This document shows, in pieces, positions 27,282 to 38,814 of a stretch of 64,000 bases of DNA. The notes under the pieces are model-generated. The model was given only the letters and a program-made list of their open reading frames with translations, was not told the origin of the DNA and did not search any database. Made by a program: the position numbers and the translations under genes. The stretch is from Metopolophium dirhodum. Lineage: Eukaryota; Arthropoda; Insecta; Hemiptera; Aphididae. Positions within the stretch are counted from its first letter, which is position 1. Each line of letters opens with the position of its first letter. The stretch lies in the NCBI RefSeq assembly GCF_019925205.1, contig NC_083567.1:806001-870000 (forward strand), in the 5' to 3' direction.

Positions 27282-27790
27282 TATACAGAGTGATTCACCA
27301 AGAGCTCCTTCTCTCCCCCAATCATTTTTCGTTTGGTGATGCGCTTATTTAAAGACTAGTTTTACGAATTTTATGTAAGTATACGTCTTAAAGGGCATAA
27401 TTTTAAATGCTTTGAGCTTCTATCATTAAAAGAACATCCTGTGGTGAAACAAACTTATTTTTTTTTCAAATGTGTTCTACCCAATTTTTTTCAAATGTTG
27501 ATGCATCTTAGTAGGATTTGAATGATTAGTTTCCAAGTTTTTTTAACTTTATTTACTAATAAGAATAATGGTTTTTAATGATGGTTTTACAAAAAAAAAA
27601 TATTATGTAAGATTTAATCTAGATGGAATTTATTATATTTAGACAGTTATTATAAATATTATAGAATGTTAATACAATATTAAACTATTAGATATGAATA
27701 TATAAGTACCCACTGTAAATTTCAAATAATTTTTTTCCCAAATCTTCTAAACCTATTATCATGTGGACTAAATTACCGTCCGTATTGTAC
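27282..27790 (-). mobile_element. Foldback element copy B, truncated
   Basis: Starts TATACAGAGTGATTCACC. It aligns in order with the reverse complement of the right half of copy A: an AAATGTTGATGCATC-type block, the GATGGTTTTACAAAAA block near 27580, and CCTATTATCATGTGGACT near 27752. It stops matching there, and no second terminal repeat is found, so the other half has been lost. Confidence 0.6.
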
Positions 27791-29054
27791 TTATATTACA
27801 TGACGTAACGAACTGCTGTGGTGTATACACGCAATTAAATGAATGAAAATAATCACAAAATGTTTCTTTGTATCTAATTGGAGGTGGTCGATCGTCGGCT
27901 GCAGCAAAGACGAAAAGTCCAATTTTTTACACACTAAATTTGTTTTCCGAGAAACAGGTAAAGCGGGGCCATCAAACGGTTTTCGAACAATCGCGTTTCA
28001 TTATCGATGTTCTGTAAAAAAATATACACTAAACATTTCATAGCTGTGCATTGTCCTTGTAACGAGGGTATAGTTCACGTGGTGATATGATCCTCGCCCG
28101 GTAAATAGAATATTATTATTTGTTTTGATTCGATTCGATTCCCGCAATAACGAACCTTATACGCCCCCCCGCGGTCAATATATGACTTCGAGTCGACCGT
28201 GGTGACTACATATTTTTATACATCGACAAGATTTATCAGCCAATATAATATTATGTATAATGCAATATCAAGTGACTCTTATACAAGCTATAGGTATATG
28301 AAAAAAAATATAAATATTTTTCTCAAATTTAAAACTGCACATTTCCTGTGCTGACGTCGTGTGTGACGAGAAAATATTATAAGCTTGCGGGATTGGTCGT
28401 ATAAAATATCGTCAATTTTCGACGACCACGAGAATTAATGCATGCAATTCGCCAACTTATGTAACGTCAAAGTTTATATAGAATATTTTATTTTTAGAAC
28501 GTTGACTTTTAAAAAATTCAAAATACAGCAATCGTAATTACCCGTGATGTTATACACTACAGAAGACGCGCAAGAGACTTTTATAATATAGGTACTTTTG
28601 CAGAGAGTCTTGGTCGATTTCGCGTGGCCTATGCGCACTTTACTAAAAAAAAATCAACGGAATTTAGTTTATTTTTGACAGTGCTGCACATTAAAACGGT
28701 GTCGTCAACAAATCAGGCGTGGTCCAACTCGATATATCGATAGGTAGATATCACAACACAGAGGCCGTAGGGACGCGGACGACCCGAAAATTATATACCT
28801 AACGAAATACCAAACGACCGCGGCGACGTTTACTTACACATTTGTCGCGTCCTACTCGCACGCCACGCCACCGCCTCGCGTACTGGCGCATTATGACTTT
28901 ATAATACACCTATATAGAGCCCTGCATGGTACATGGTATAATATGGTAATTGGTATCCGGTACATTGTATATACCATGGTATCATATATTATACTGTTAT
29001 ATTATTATTATTATCATTTATCATTACTATAAAATTGCTATTATATCGTGTAGG
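27791..29054. other. Non-coding; one unassigned open frame at 27843-28043
   Basis: The 66-codon frame at 27843-28043 (+) has a mixed composition (FVSNWRWSIVGCSKDEKSN) and contains a CAG/GTAAAG donor-like site near 27957, but I recognise no family. CpG-rich sequence begins at about 28740. The minus strand has a T/GTAAGT donor-like site near 28830. Confidence 0.35.
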
Positions 29055-29140
29055 TATCCCGCGCAACAAATTTCCGTATAGCAACGAGATCGGTAGCGCT
29101 CACTGCTGCAGCAGCAGCCCGGACGTCGTGTGGGCATATG
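29055..29140 (+). other. Exon-like CpG-rich segment
   Basis: An 86-nt segment after TCGTGTAG reads open as IPRNKFPYSNEIGSAHC and on to SPDVVWAYA, and ends at GCA/GTGAGT, a good donor. The upstream tract is a poor polypyrimidine tract. Composition alone does not prove coding in this CpG-rich patch. Confidence 0.12.
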
Positions 29141-29547
29141 CAGTGAGTTATAATTATGCGGCCGTGCGCATACTGTGCCGCAGCGAGAGCCGAGTATATT
29201 ATAGGTACCTACCTATACCTACCTATATCGTATAATAAAATATGTTCGACATCGACATTTTTTTTATTTATTTATTTATATTTTTTCGTTTTTTTTTTTT
29301 TTATTTTTCCCAGCGAGACCGCATAAATCTCAGAGACGAAATTGATTTATGCCGCGCGTAATACCTATACATCCCATATAGCCGCCGCCGAACGCGCGCT
29401 GCATGTTGGGTGGGCGACGGTTATTTTTATTTTTCGAAAAATGCTTTTTTTTTAATCTTTTTGTTCCCCCTTCGCATCTCCCGTTCCCCTAGCGTCCGTC
29501 CGTCCGCCGCCGCACGGGCCTCTCTTTCCAAACAGTGATTATCGCAC

Positions 29548-29604
29548 CTGGCCGCATGCTGGGCCGAATATTCCGAAAACCACAATTTCTCGATATCGTT
29601 CAAT
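29548..29604 (-). CDS. Candidate 57-nt coding exon, unassigned
   Basis: On the minus strand TTTTATTTTATTCTTACAG precedes the segment and CAG/GTGCGAT follows it. The length is 57 nt, a multiple of three. Two frames are open: a phase-0 reading (IERYREIVVFGIFGPACGQ) and a charged reading (LNDIEKLWFSEYSAQHAA) that stays open well beyond the donor. The acceptor is strong; the donor is moderate. It cannot simply be spliced after the candidate exon at 29796-29847 in frame, because the carried base would create an immediate TGA. Confidence 0.2.
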
Positions 29605-29666
29605 CTGTAAGAATAAAATAAAAACGAATATGAATACATAATAATAATAATAAGCGTGTGTGTGTG

Positions 29667-29688
29667 TATATACCTATATAGGTATATA
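29667..29688. repeat. 22-bp perfect palindrome
   Basis: Perfect self-complementary sequence centred on ACCTATATAGGT. It belongs to the TAGGTA/TACCTA palindromic word family that recurs across the window. Confidence 0.85.
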
Positions 29689-29795
29689 CCAAAGACAATA
29701 CGGCGGCGGCGGCGGGCGCACAGTCATATTTTAATACGTGCAGCGCTCGCGCGCGCGCCGCCCGTTCGGACACGCCGGGTCGATAAATAACTCAC

Positions 29796-29847
29796 CGAGA
29801 GAACTTTTTACCGGGCCCCGATTATAATTTATTCGACGTGGTCTGCG
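29796..29847 (-). CDS. Candidate 52-nt internal coding exon, unassigned
   Basis: On the minus strand a long T-rich tract ending ATTTTTCCTTTCCAG is followed by 52 nt and then CTCG/GTGAGTTA, a strong donor. Only one of three frames is open (RRPRRINYNRGPVKSSL, then one base carried over); the other two hit TAA. Both splice signals are among the best in the window and the peptide is not repeat-derived. No homology is recognised, and the neighbouring candidate at 29548-29604 is not phase-compatible. Chance remains quite possible. Confidence 0.22.
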
Positions 29848-32478
29848 CTGGAAAGGAAAAATGAGCATAAGAATAAAAATGAAGTATAAAAAAAAAAAAA
29901 ATAAGAAAAAATTGTTGTTTCCCGTTGTCGGACACGTCGAACTATACGCGCGTCGTCTCTCCGCCGCCGTGTCACTACCGCTTTGATGCATTGCCCGGTT
30001 ATCGGTCCGCGCGAGTATGGTATATACCTGAACATATTATATAGCATATAAAGGTATTATATACCCATATAATGATAATAATATATAATAATGTATACAT
30101 ATAATATATACAAGTACGCCTCGCCGGCACACACACACACACACACATTCACACATGGGTTGATAAGTAGCTATTGGATTCCGAACCGATTATAATAATG
30201 TGGGCACCTGCCTACCTATAATAATAATATGTACAACGCGTTATAATAATAATAATAACGATATTTTAATAATAATATAATAATATTATTGTCGTGTGCC
30301 GCCGCGCGTAAGTCGTAATGTAGTATAATATATCTGCATCTATATCGTAATAATTTAACAGAGTCGATTATCGCTCCGACCGATCGACGCGTATAATATT
30401 AAATATGTTACACGTGTACCTATAGGTTAGCTTTGAGTTATTTTCCTCGTTTCATTTTTTTTTTTAACAAATCTTTTACACAAGCGACTTCTTTACACGT
30501 CGCATTACGTATATATAGATATATATAATACTGTATATTATTATGATATTACTATTGTAAACGAATCGTCGTTATTCGATTTTTCATTTTTTTTTTCTTT
30601 TTTATACACATTATATGAAAGACACCACGGGTATTATAGAAAAATATGTTAACACGAATCGATCAGTTCATTTAACACATCGCGTATAATATAATAATAT
30701 ATTATTTAACAACCATCCGTATAGGTACCTATATCGACTCACTATATACCTATACAGTATACATAATATTCAGTCCTATCCGTTCGGTTTATTACGCGTA
30801 TATAATATGTTTGAACAAGCCGACCGTACTTATAGCAGTAGTCGTTACACGGCGATTTGCATATATTTAAATGATCAGTCATTTTTTATCTAAAAACACA
30901 TTGTTGTGGTGCATTGTGATGTACCACACACACACACGTATATATAAGCGAGCTATCTCGATCGGGTACGATTAGCATATGTTTAATATTATGTATAGGT
31001 AAATCGAAAAAGTGTGGCGCGAACAATAGAACAACGAAAACCCGTTTTCGTAACTAATTTGTTTGCTTGTAATTAAAAACAAAAGTTTTAAGCTGCTATG
31101 TATTAATTATATAGTACGTGTACGTTCGCCGTTGCAACGATAGGCACCGGAAAGACATAACAGTTCTGATCGAAATAAGTTCTTAAAAAAAACATTTTAG
31201 CGGTCGTATTTTCCGCCATGCATTTAATTTGACCACATTACGTAATACATAATAATAGTATTATATATTATTTTGTACACTACACCGATCAAGACTTTAA
31301 TAATATGTGAAAAACTCAAAAGTATATTAATCATTGCATCCATTTTATGATAATTCGCCATGTCTCCAATTATTATTAATATGGATATACCTACCCACCC
31401 ACAACACCGAATGGGTTCAGCGAGCCGTCGCGGTCTACGTTGCGACTATAAATAATGTATATAAAAATCGGTTGTACCTATAATAAGTGCACTATTGTAG
31501 GTTGTACGGTGCAATTAAAACATAATAACAATATATACAATTTATTTTACGTAATATATTATCATAGGTAGATATTGAAAAAAATGTATTAATTCAATTT
31601 CTGTACAAGTACACATACTAATATATAATGAGATATATTGCACTTCTGCGTTTTAATTTATGATCGTATTAAAACGTGTCAAAATATTAAAATTAATTAT
31701 GAGTTATATGTTTTTGACACATTATTTATTTTTCACTCAATAAATTATACACAATATAACTACGTAGTCCGACGGGGAATGTACACTGACCACGTGACGA
31801 ATTTGACGTAGGTATTTAATAGCCACTGTATAATATATAATATATAACAGCGATGCGCGACTTTTATATAATAAATAATAAAATCTCACTCTGTATAAAA
31901 TAATATATATTATTATTTATATCATTGGGCATTTGGAAATATCGTACTTTTGTGACAAAAAACCGTGTTCTTTCAAAATTATTTGAGCATATCCCCATCA
32001 TTAAAAGTCAGCTGACTTTTATTGGACATTTCAATAGAGATGGACGGCAGGCGTATATTTTTGGACTATAATTATGATTATAATATTATATAGTTACTAC
32101 TTGTTTTTAGTTATTATAATTTCTAAAATATTGGATATTTAGTTTTAAACAGAAAAATAACTGTTAAGTATTGAATATTGATAATATCATTGTTTTATGC
32201 ATTTGAAATACTTTTTTTCGTCTCCCAATATAATATTATACTATAAAAATACCAATAAAAAAATAATAATAATATCTTTATGGCTTGTGAATATTAATAT
32301 ATTAACCGACGGACGTCGTTTAACGCAGTGTGTGTCTTTCTCTCTATATTTGTGTAAAATTAGCCTACAACTCGTCCGTACAAAACAATATAATTTCGAA
32401 CCGGCTGCAGTAATACAAAATAATAATTTATCATTATTAAACAGTCGTCGTTTCTCGGTGTGCACTTGAATTTCTTTC

Positions 32479-32514
<36 letters not shown>

Positions 32515-33284
32515 ATGCCACAGAACCCAGTGCGATGCAGCTACCGGTTTAGACCCGGTCCACGCGGATGCGTACCCCGTCGAATATTGTTGTGTACATA
32601 TTATTATATAATAACGATGTTGTACCACTGAACGGTTAGCACGAGGAGGGAGAGAGTAAGCGGGGAAACAACACAAACGTTTTTCAAAATCCACTCGACG
32701 ATTACCTGCTCTGTACATAGTGCACTATACACATGTACATTATAATATAATATATTATATATAAACCTATAATAATATTGCGATACAATATATACATATA
32801 TATATATATATATATATTCAAACGCACTCGATTAAGAGGTTTACACCCGGCATTACAACCCTTTTGCATAAGGCGAACCGTACACACGTGTAAACATAAC
32901 ATATAATAATATTATATATGCCGTAACCGAGTCAGGATTCGGTATTTTAACCGCACGATGATAATATAAGATAAAAGCGCAGAGGTGTTTGGCGTGGAAT
33001 GCGAAACCCGATCTCGATTCGACAGTTGTAGTGGTAATTGTGTATAATATGTATTATTATATAGTAAATACTTACTCGCGTCAGCAGCGGTTTATGAAGA
33101 GGTTCTAAACTAGAAATTAGAATATACAGTTTTAAACCTTACTTTTGTTGTTTTTACTAGAAAATTAACAATCTATACATGCATAATAGGAAAATATGAT
33201 TACAGATATTTTTATTTACTTGAATCACTCGAGGAGGGAAGCAATCCAGTGATGGAACCCAACGAGATTTTATTTGTCGTGTAC
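29848..33284. other. Non-coding, microsatellite-rich then AT-rich
   Basis: No gene. It contains a (CA)10 array at 30128-30147, TAATAT clusters around 30240-30290, an (AG)n array at 32481-32511 and a (TA)n array at about 32790-32818. Open frames at 32241-32469 and 32437-32718 overlap in opposite directions and include the AG array, so they are not called. Confidence 0.5.
32481..32511. repeat. (AG)15 microsatellite
   Basis: Uninterrupted AG run of 31 nt. Confidence 0.95.
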
Positions 33285-33850
33285 TTATATTTTGAGTAAA
33301 GCTCGCTGTACCATTGGCGTTTCAAACGGCGAGTTGGATTTCCAATGAGAGATTAATTGTACGAGAGTGAGAAAATTAAAATGTTTTGATGTGTTGATCA
33401 TTTTTAGTGGAATCTGAAGTAGTATTTGGAAGCTAGTAAGTTGTCTTACGGTTTCTATTTTTGAGTTGTCATTGATGAGCGTGTCGTTGGATATGCACCA
33501 TAGAGCAGAAGCTGAAGTGGCGAGACGAAGTTCTATTGATTGGAATTCCCAGCTGTATGGTACAGATTTGTGAAGTTTCAGCACGGCCCCAAGACGTGTG
33601 AATAGCATAAACCCACATGAGAGTTAGGAGGGACTTGTATATACATATAATATTTTTCGTATCTATAGACGTCTTTGACTTGAGCCTTATGTATGGTCGA
33701 AGAAGATGTAGTCGATACCATTTACTTTTTTCCTTTTAGTTTTTAAGTGAGGACCCCTGCAGGTTAGTCTCTTTGCAAGAATAATACCTAGATCTTTTGC
33801 CGGATTTACCTGTGCTGTAGCTATGTCGTAAAAAAATATTGTTGCTCCGT
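33285..33850 (-). pseudogene. Jockey-clade non-LTR retrotransposon, decayed reverse-transcriptase C-terminal part
   Basis: Read on the minus strand in three frames, the segment follows the order of the C-terminal part of jockey-family reverse transcriptases. At 33762-33797 the frame gives KDLGIILAKRLT, corresponding to the family's conserved YLG..LD.RLTW block, and it continues into a basic TKRKK stretch. At 33601-33642 another frame gives IYKSLLTLMWVYAI followed by WG, corresponding to the (L)YK..LKP.WTYGIQLWG block, with ETSQICTIQ after it. A third frame at about 33447-33520 gives CISNDTLINDNSKIETV, corresponding to the YV(S/R)N..LH.DL.I.TV block. At least two frameshifts and a stop separate the blocks, so it encodes nothing now. 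Upstream RT motifs, the endonuclease and a poly-A tail were not found; the copy is 5'-truncated and eroded. Recognition is from knowledge of the family and has not been searched. Confidence 0.75.
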
Positions 33851-34560
33851 GACACTATATAGTTATCAGGAGAGGCCACTGATAAGAAGAGAGTCACGAG
33901 ACACCCAGTATGATTAAAAACAATATGAAGATCAGCGGGAAAAATGTCACTCGTGGCGGTGCGCAATGAAGAATGAACAATTCTTTCCAGTCGTCTGTAG
34001 TTGTTAGAGTCCTGCAGTTGTACCTAATGCTATTGAGAGCAATACATCAGATGCATTCAAATGTCCAGTGTCTCGACGAATTTCTGTACGGAGACAACTC
34101 CCCGACAGCCGTCACACACATTATGACACTATAGATTATGCGCATAGAGAGAACGGTTTTAACGTCTCACGATGGCTGGTGGTATGAAAAAAAAATTAAC
34201 GTCGACCTTTGTGGTGGAGGCGGCGGCGATCGAGTCGTATAAATAGGTACACAACACATTCACAATACAAAATAATATGTATTGCGCGCATTATGTTAAT
34301 ACAATATTATTCCATCACTCGGGAAATTAATTTTCATTAAATATTATTCATAATATAAGACGGCCGCGCAGACTTATGCGCGCCGCCGTCCGTATCAATT
34401 GATAATATACACCTCATGGCGGCTGCGTGCGTATTAATAATAATATAATAACAATAATAATATCCCACACTATTATTACCTACGTGCCTACCCACATAAT
34501 AGTCGGTATATAGACGTATCTGTCTTATTTTTTTTTTTTTTTTCGTGTCAAAAACGTCAT
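33851..34560. other. No recognised gene; possible further LINE remnant, then CpG-rich
   Basis: 33851-34110 is less AT-rich than average and might be an eroded upstream part of the retrotransposon, but I could not place it on the RT order in any frame. From 34200 CpG-rich and TAATAT sequence alternate. Confidence 0.35.
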
Positions 34561-34770
34561 TGTGTCTCTCGCCTTTCGAGGGGCGGCGGCGGCGGCGATG
34601 ACGTCGTATTATAATGATATCCGTCCGCGTTGTATTTACAAAGCGTAATAAATAGCCGTGTAATTATTATAAAAGGCGATGTCCCGCCGACGACGTCGCG
34701 TCACCGGCGAGCGGGGAGAGCGCTTCGTCGTCCGCGGGGACACTGATGCAAATTAATGATTCCGGGGGAT
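34561..34770 (+). promoter_or_regulatory. Promoter-like CpG island with TATA box and POU octamer
   Basis: A GGC-repeat patch with a TGACGTC (CRE-type) word near 34600 is followed by TATAAAAG at 34668-34675 and a GC-rich stretch downstream. About 70 bp further is ATGCAAAT (34746-34753), the octamer recognised by POU-domain factors, directly abutting TAATGAT, a homeodomain-type word. Together these resemble a core promoter or POU/homeobox-responsive element, but no transcript or coding exon is identified next to it. Confidence 0.25.
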
Positions 34771-36543
34771 TTCGTGGCGTATATTGTATAATATTATATA
34801 TATATATTATATCCAACACAACCGCGCCGGACCCGTTGTTCGACGTCGACGTAAATATGATATTACTGCTGCGGTAATATATTATTGTGGCATATATATA
34901 TATATATATTATTATATAGTGTCTGAGTATATAATAAAATATATATATATATATATATTGGAGCGAAGAAACGATATATATATATTTTTCCGTCGTCTAT
35001 ATAGTATGTATAGAACATTATTACATTGTACGCGACAGACGATATTCGGCCGTGTAAAATATCATACTGTACCATGGTTATTGTTGCGTAGTCGTTATAT
35101 TATTATTATCAAATACGCGTATAATGCTCGCGCGCAGTATAATAATAATAATAATAATAATATAATGTAGGCAGGTATATAACTTCGAACTGTCGTCGAC
35201 CGGTATAAATCGTCCGGCCATTGTGCGGAGCGCGTCCGACGAAGACTAAATACGGTCGTCTGCGCCGCGACGCGTTTTCGACAGGTAGGTAGCATGGGTA
35301 CACGTCATTTTCTCATTATAATATACCTTAAGTCTCAATATAATACGATACATGTACACCACACGTCGCACAGCTTTACGGCGTGACAGTGTGACGATTC
35401 TATGTCATAAATAATAAACGAGTATCTGTACAGTTACGTGTATAAAGGCCTCATCGTGACGACGAGTCTCCGCAGCAACGAGAGGTGCAGGCTACCGGTT
35501 AGATGGTCTAGATGGTTTCGGTATGAGCCGTTTTTTGATCAGAGGGACCAAAAAATGGTAGTAAACCGTTGATGTCGCCCCTGTGCAAAGCGCCACCGTC
35601 TTCGCAGACCGCATTCTCACGCACATACTATAATATATATATTGTAAAAAGGTACTTTACATTTTGCCGCCATTTTGCTGGAACATTCGAAGATAATATT
35701 TTGGCCAGTATAGGTATATCTATTGTTGTATGAGCTATAAAAGACTTCAAAATGACTTTTTATAAAACAGTAGTATTATACAGGCTGCCGAATGTTCTCC
35801 GCGTGCAATCAAAGCTGTCCACGGGATATGAGATATTTGTGACGTATGCGATCTATTCATACCTACCATCTCATATGTGGGTATATTTATGATAAACTAT
35901 TATGAACTAAAGATATGAACGATAATTTATTAACTGTTTTAGTGTGCAAAATGAATGGTGTGTCAAAATATGATAGAGATATTTTTAAGTTATAATATCG
36001 GGATAGGTACTTATGAAAAACAATTAATTTATTAAAAAAAAATGTTTTACACTTATATTTGATAAAATATATCATTCTTTAAAAATCGAATAAACGTATC
36101 TTCAGAACTGGTTAGGTACGGATCGGTATCAAGCTTTCTATATTCATAAGATGACGTGCCAACATATTTTCTGGATTAGTCCCATTATGAAGCATTTTAC
36201 TCGATATTTTGAATTTTAAATTTGACAAATAAATTCAATTGTCTGCGTATTAGCACCCGCAGCATCAGGACCGATTAAGTTTTCCGTGTAGTTTAATTTT
36301 CTATATTTATATTCTGTATTATGCCCATTTATCGGTTATAATACAACAGAGGTATCAACTATCAACATTCAACAACAACATGTTATCTAGAAAACGTAAG
36401 TCCTACAACATAACACTTAATACAAATAGACAGAAGTCACATATTATAACACTATACAATCAAATAGATAGATCTCATACAACACGAATGTTCGGGATAC
36501 AGGGTAGAGGCCGATTGCATATACGATATACCTATATACGATA
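34771..36543. other. Non-coding, (TA)n-rich then plain AT-rich
   Basis: (AT)n runs lie at 34892-34910 and 34940-34959, and (AAT)n at about 35141-35162. Frames here (34784-35170 and others) are Tyr/Ile/Asn runs from the repeats. No gene or bounded element is seen between 35300 and 36540. Confidence 0.5.
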
Positions 36544-36913
36544 TCTCTCTATATATTAAAATGGATATCTGTATGTATGTATACAAATATGTATATAATA
36601 TCGTTCTGTATCATAATTAAAAAATTATTGGACTTTTGTCAATAAAAGTTATATTAATAGATTTCTAGAAATTTGTAGAGTGTTTATAGCTTTTTTTTTC
36701 AATCCTTATGCTTCGGAGGTAATTTATACGTGCATTTTATTTCAGCCTACGAAAAAAGAATATTTTTTTTTGTTTATTTAGATAATTGTCATTGGTTACA
36801 TATTATATTATTATTATAATTAGTAGAAATTTGTATATTATACATTTTTTACAAATATATTTATAACAAATAAAAAATGTTTGCATGGACCGGACGCTGT
36901 ACCGGACATCTAG
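36544..36913 (+). mobile_element. Possible non-autonomous Helitron
   Basis: The left end begins TC within TCTCTCTATATATTAAAATG and continues with GTATGTATGTATAC. The right end ends in CTAG (36910-36913), preceded by two CCGG blocks (near 36890 and 36902) that could pair as a small hairpin. TC at the 5' end, and a hairpin followed by CTRR at the 3' end, are the Helitron hallmarks. The hairpin is short, and the base after CTAG is C rather than the usual T, so the call is tentative. Confidence 0.35.
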
Positions 36914-37453
36914 CTATATAATATTAAAGCCGTATGCGTTCGATTTCTGTGGCTATATATACGCAACAAACCGCGATTGTCACGCGCAATAATATAATAT
37001 TATTCAGCCGAAATATTAAACAATCACCCCCAATCCATAGCCAACATCATCCGATTCATCACAGCCACCAATCTTCAAAACAAAATTGAATTACCACCTA
37101 GATTTAGTATATAATTTATGCAACTTATTATTTTCACTATGTGGCCAAGGGTATAATATTATAAATACATTTAAAAAATATATATAATGATATTGTATAA
37201 TAGTTATTGAACAGCGACTGTTACTCATTAATCGAGTGCTTTCGTACAGTCGGTATAATATATTATTAATAAATCCACTCGAACGATAAAATCTTAATAA
37301 GAATACATAAGCTACTTCTCGACGGACCGTTTCAAAATATGGCATTTCAAAACACTCTGCGGTCCGAAAACACTGCACAATAATATTACAATATGTTTCT
37401 TAAATACGCAAGTACAATAACATTGGTATAGGAGTCGTTTATAAGTGCGCGCG

Positions 37454-37486
37454 CACACACACGACACACACACACACACACACACA
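37454..37486. repeat. (CA)n microsatellite, one interruption
   Basis: CA run interrupted once by CGA. Confidence 0.9.
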
Positions 37487-38774
37487 TTGTACGAATAAAT
37501 TAAAAAATATATAGGTAAATAACTCGCTTCGGCGACGCTGCAAGTGCGTTTGTTTCGGCCCTTTCGCCGTTGAACAATGTGCAATTGCCACTGCAGGTCT
37601 GTAGAATGTTTATAATAATATCATAATATACAGTACCCGCGTGGTCAGAGCAGTTGTTTATACACTCGACATAAAAAACCGGGACTTTCGACCGATTGCA
37701 CTCGCACAATTATTATTAATACATGTTATTATTTTGTTGTACAATTACACATAGGTACACGTCAGCGCAGTAAGTAGGTATAACATCATATTGGCTTTTA
37801 TATAAAATTGTACAAACGAAACAATCACTGCAATCAAAAACTAGCCCCTCGTCGTCGAGTCCGCGTAATTTCGTTCGTTTCGAATCGTTCGATCGACACA
37901 ACGACCCTCGAAAACATTCGGTTTTGTCTATATATTTTATTATATTGTACGCCAAGTGCAGTGTGCCGCAGTGTTACCAGAAAATGCCGTTCGTATATAG
38001 TTCAACAATTAATAAAATATTTTTAACGTTTATACGGCTTTGATATTAAATAAAAAAATGTTATGACAGGGTAACACTGACTTATATACAAATGAATAAC
38101 AATTAGACGTGGTATATATTATATTATGCAGTTCCCACGAACTTATTCAAACTTTCGAAAACGCAATGCCAGAGATTATGTAAATAATTTAATTTTAAAC
38201 AGCGGAACGCGAACCATCGCAAATAACTGTTAAACACATTTCATACTGTTTTGAAATTTGTCGACCATATTTTTTTCCGAACTATAATAATATATTTGAT
38301 TTTAAAAACTGGCGGAATGATAAAATATGTAGAAACACCGCACTCGTCGACAGCTACATATTATTATTATCTGCAGTGATCGTATCCGCGAAATACTACT
38401 AAATATTTCTCGTTCCACTGGAAATCTAAATTTATTATTGAAATCTTACCTGCACGACTGGGGGGGAAAAAAAAGCCAAAATGTATACAAATAGGTGTGT
38501 TTAAAACCCGCATATTGATGTTTAAAAAATAAAAACTGGCGTCTCGTCGTACGATTTTTGCGTAGGATTATGCGATTTTCGTCGAAAAATAATCACCCGT
38601 GATGATGTCCGGTCGCAAAACTGGTTATAAATTCGCCGGTGGACCATTCATAATTGTCACAGCCGGAACACTGCTGCGAATATTATTGTGCTTTAAAACG
38701 AAAATAATTCAAAACGAATCACTACTTTTTATAACGTGTTCGGAAAAAAACGTAGTCATAACAAATTGCGACTG

Positions 38775-38775
<1 letters not shown>

Positions 38776-38813
<38 letters not shown>
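38776..38813. repeat. (TTA)12 microsatellite
   Basis: Uninterrupted TTA run; it produces a false poly-Leu tract in the overlapping frame. Confidence 0.9.

Positions 38814-38814
<1 letters not shown>

Noticed and set aside
29300..29365. T-run plus CCCAG acceptor followed by 15 codons and a stop
   Set aside because: Too short, pyrimidine tract is a homopolymer, and no partner exon on the plus strand.
34784..35170. 128-codon plus-strand frame
   Set aside because: Almost entirely (TA)n and (AAT)n translated into Tyr/Ile/Asn runs.
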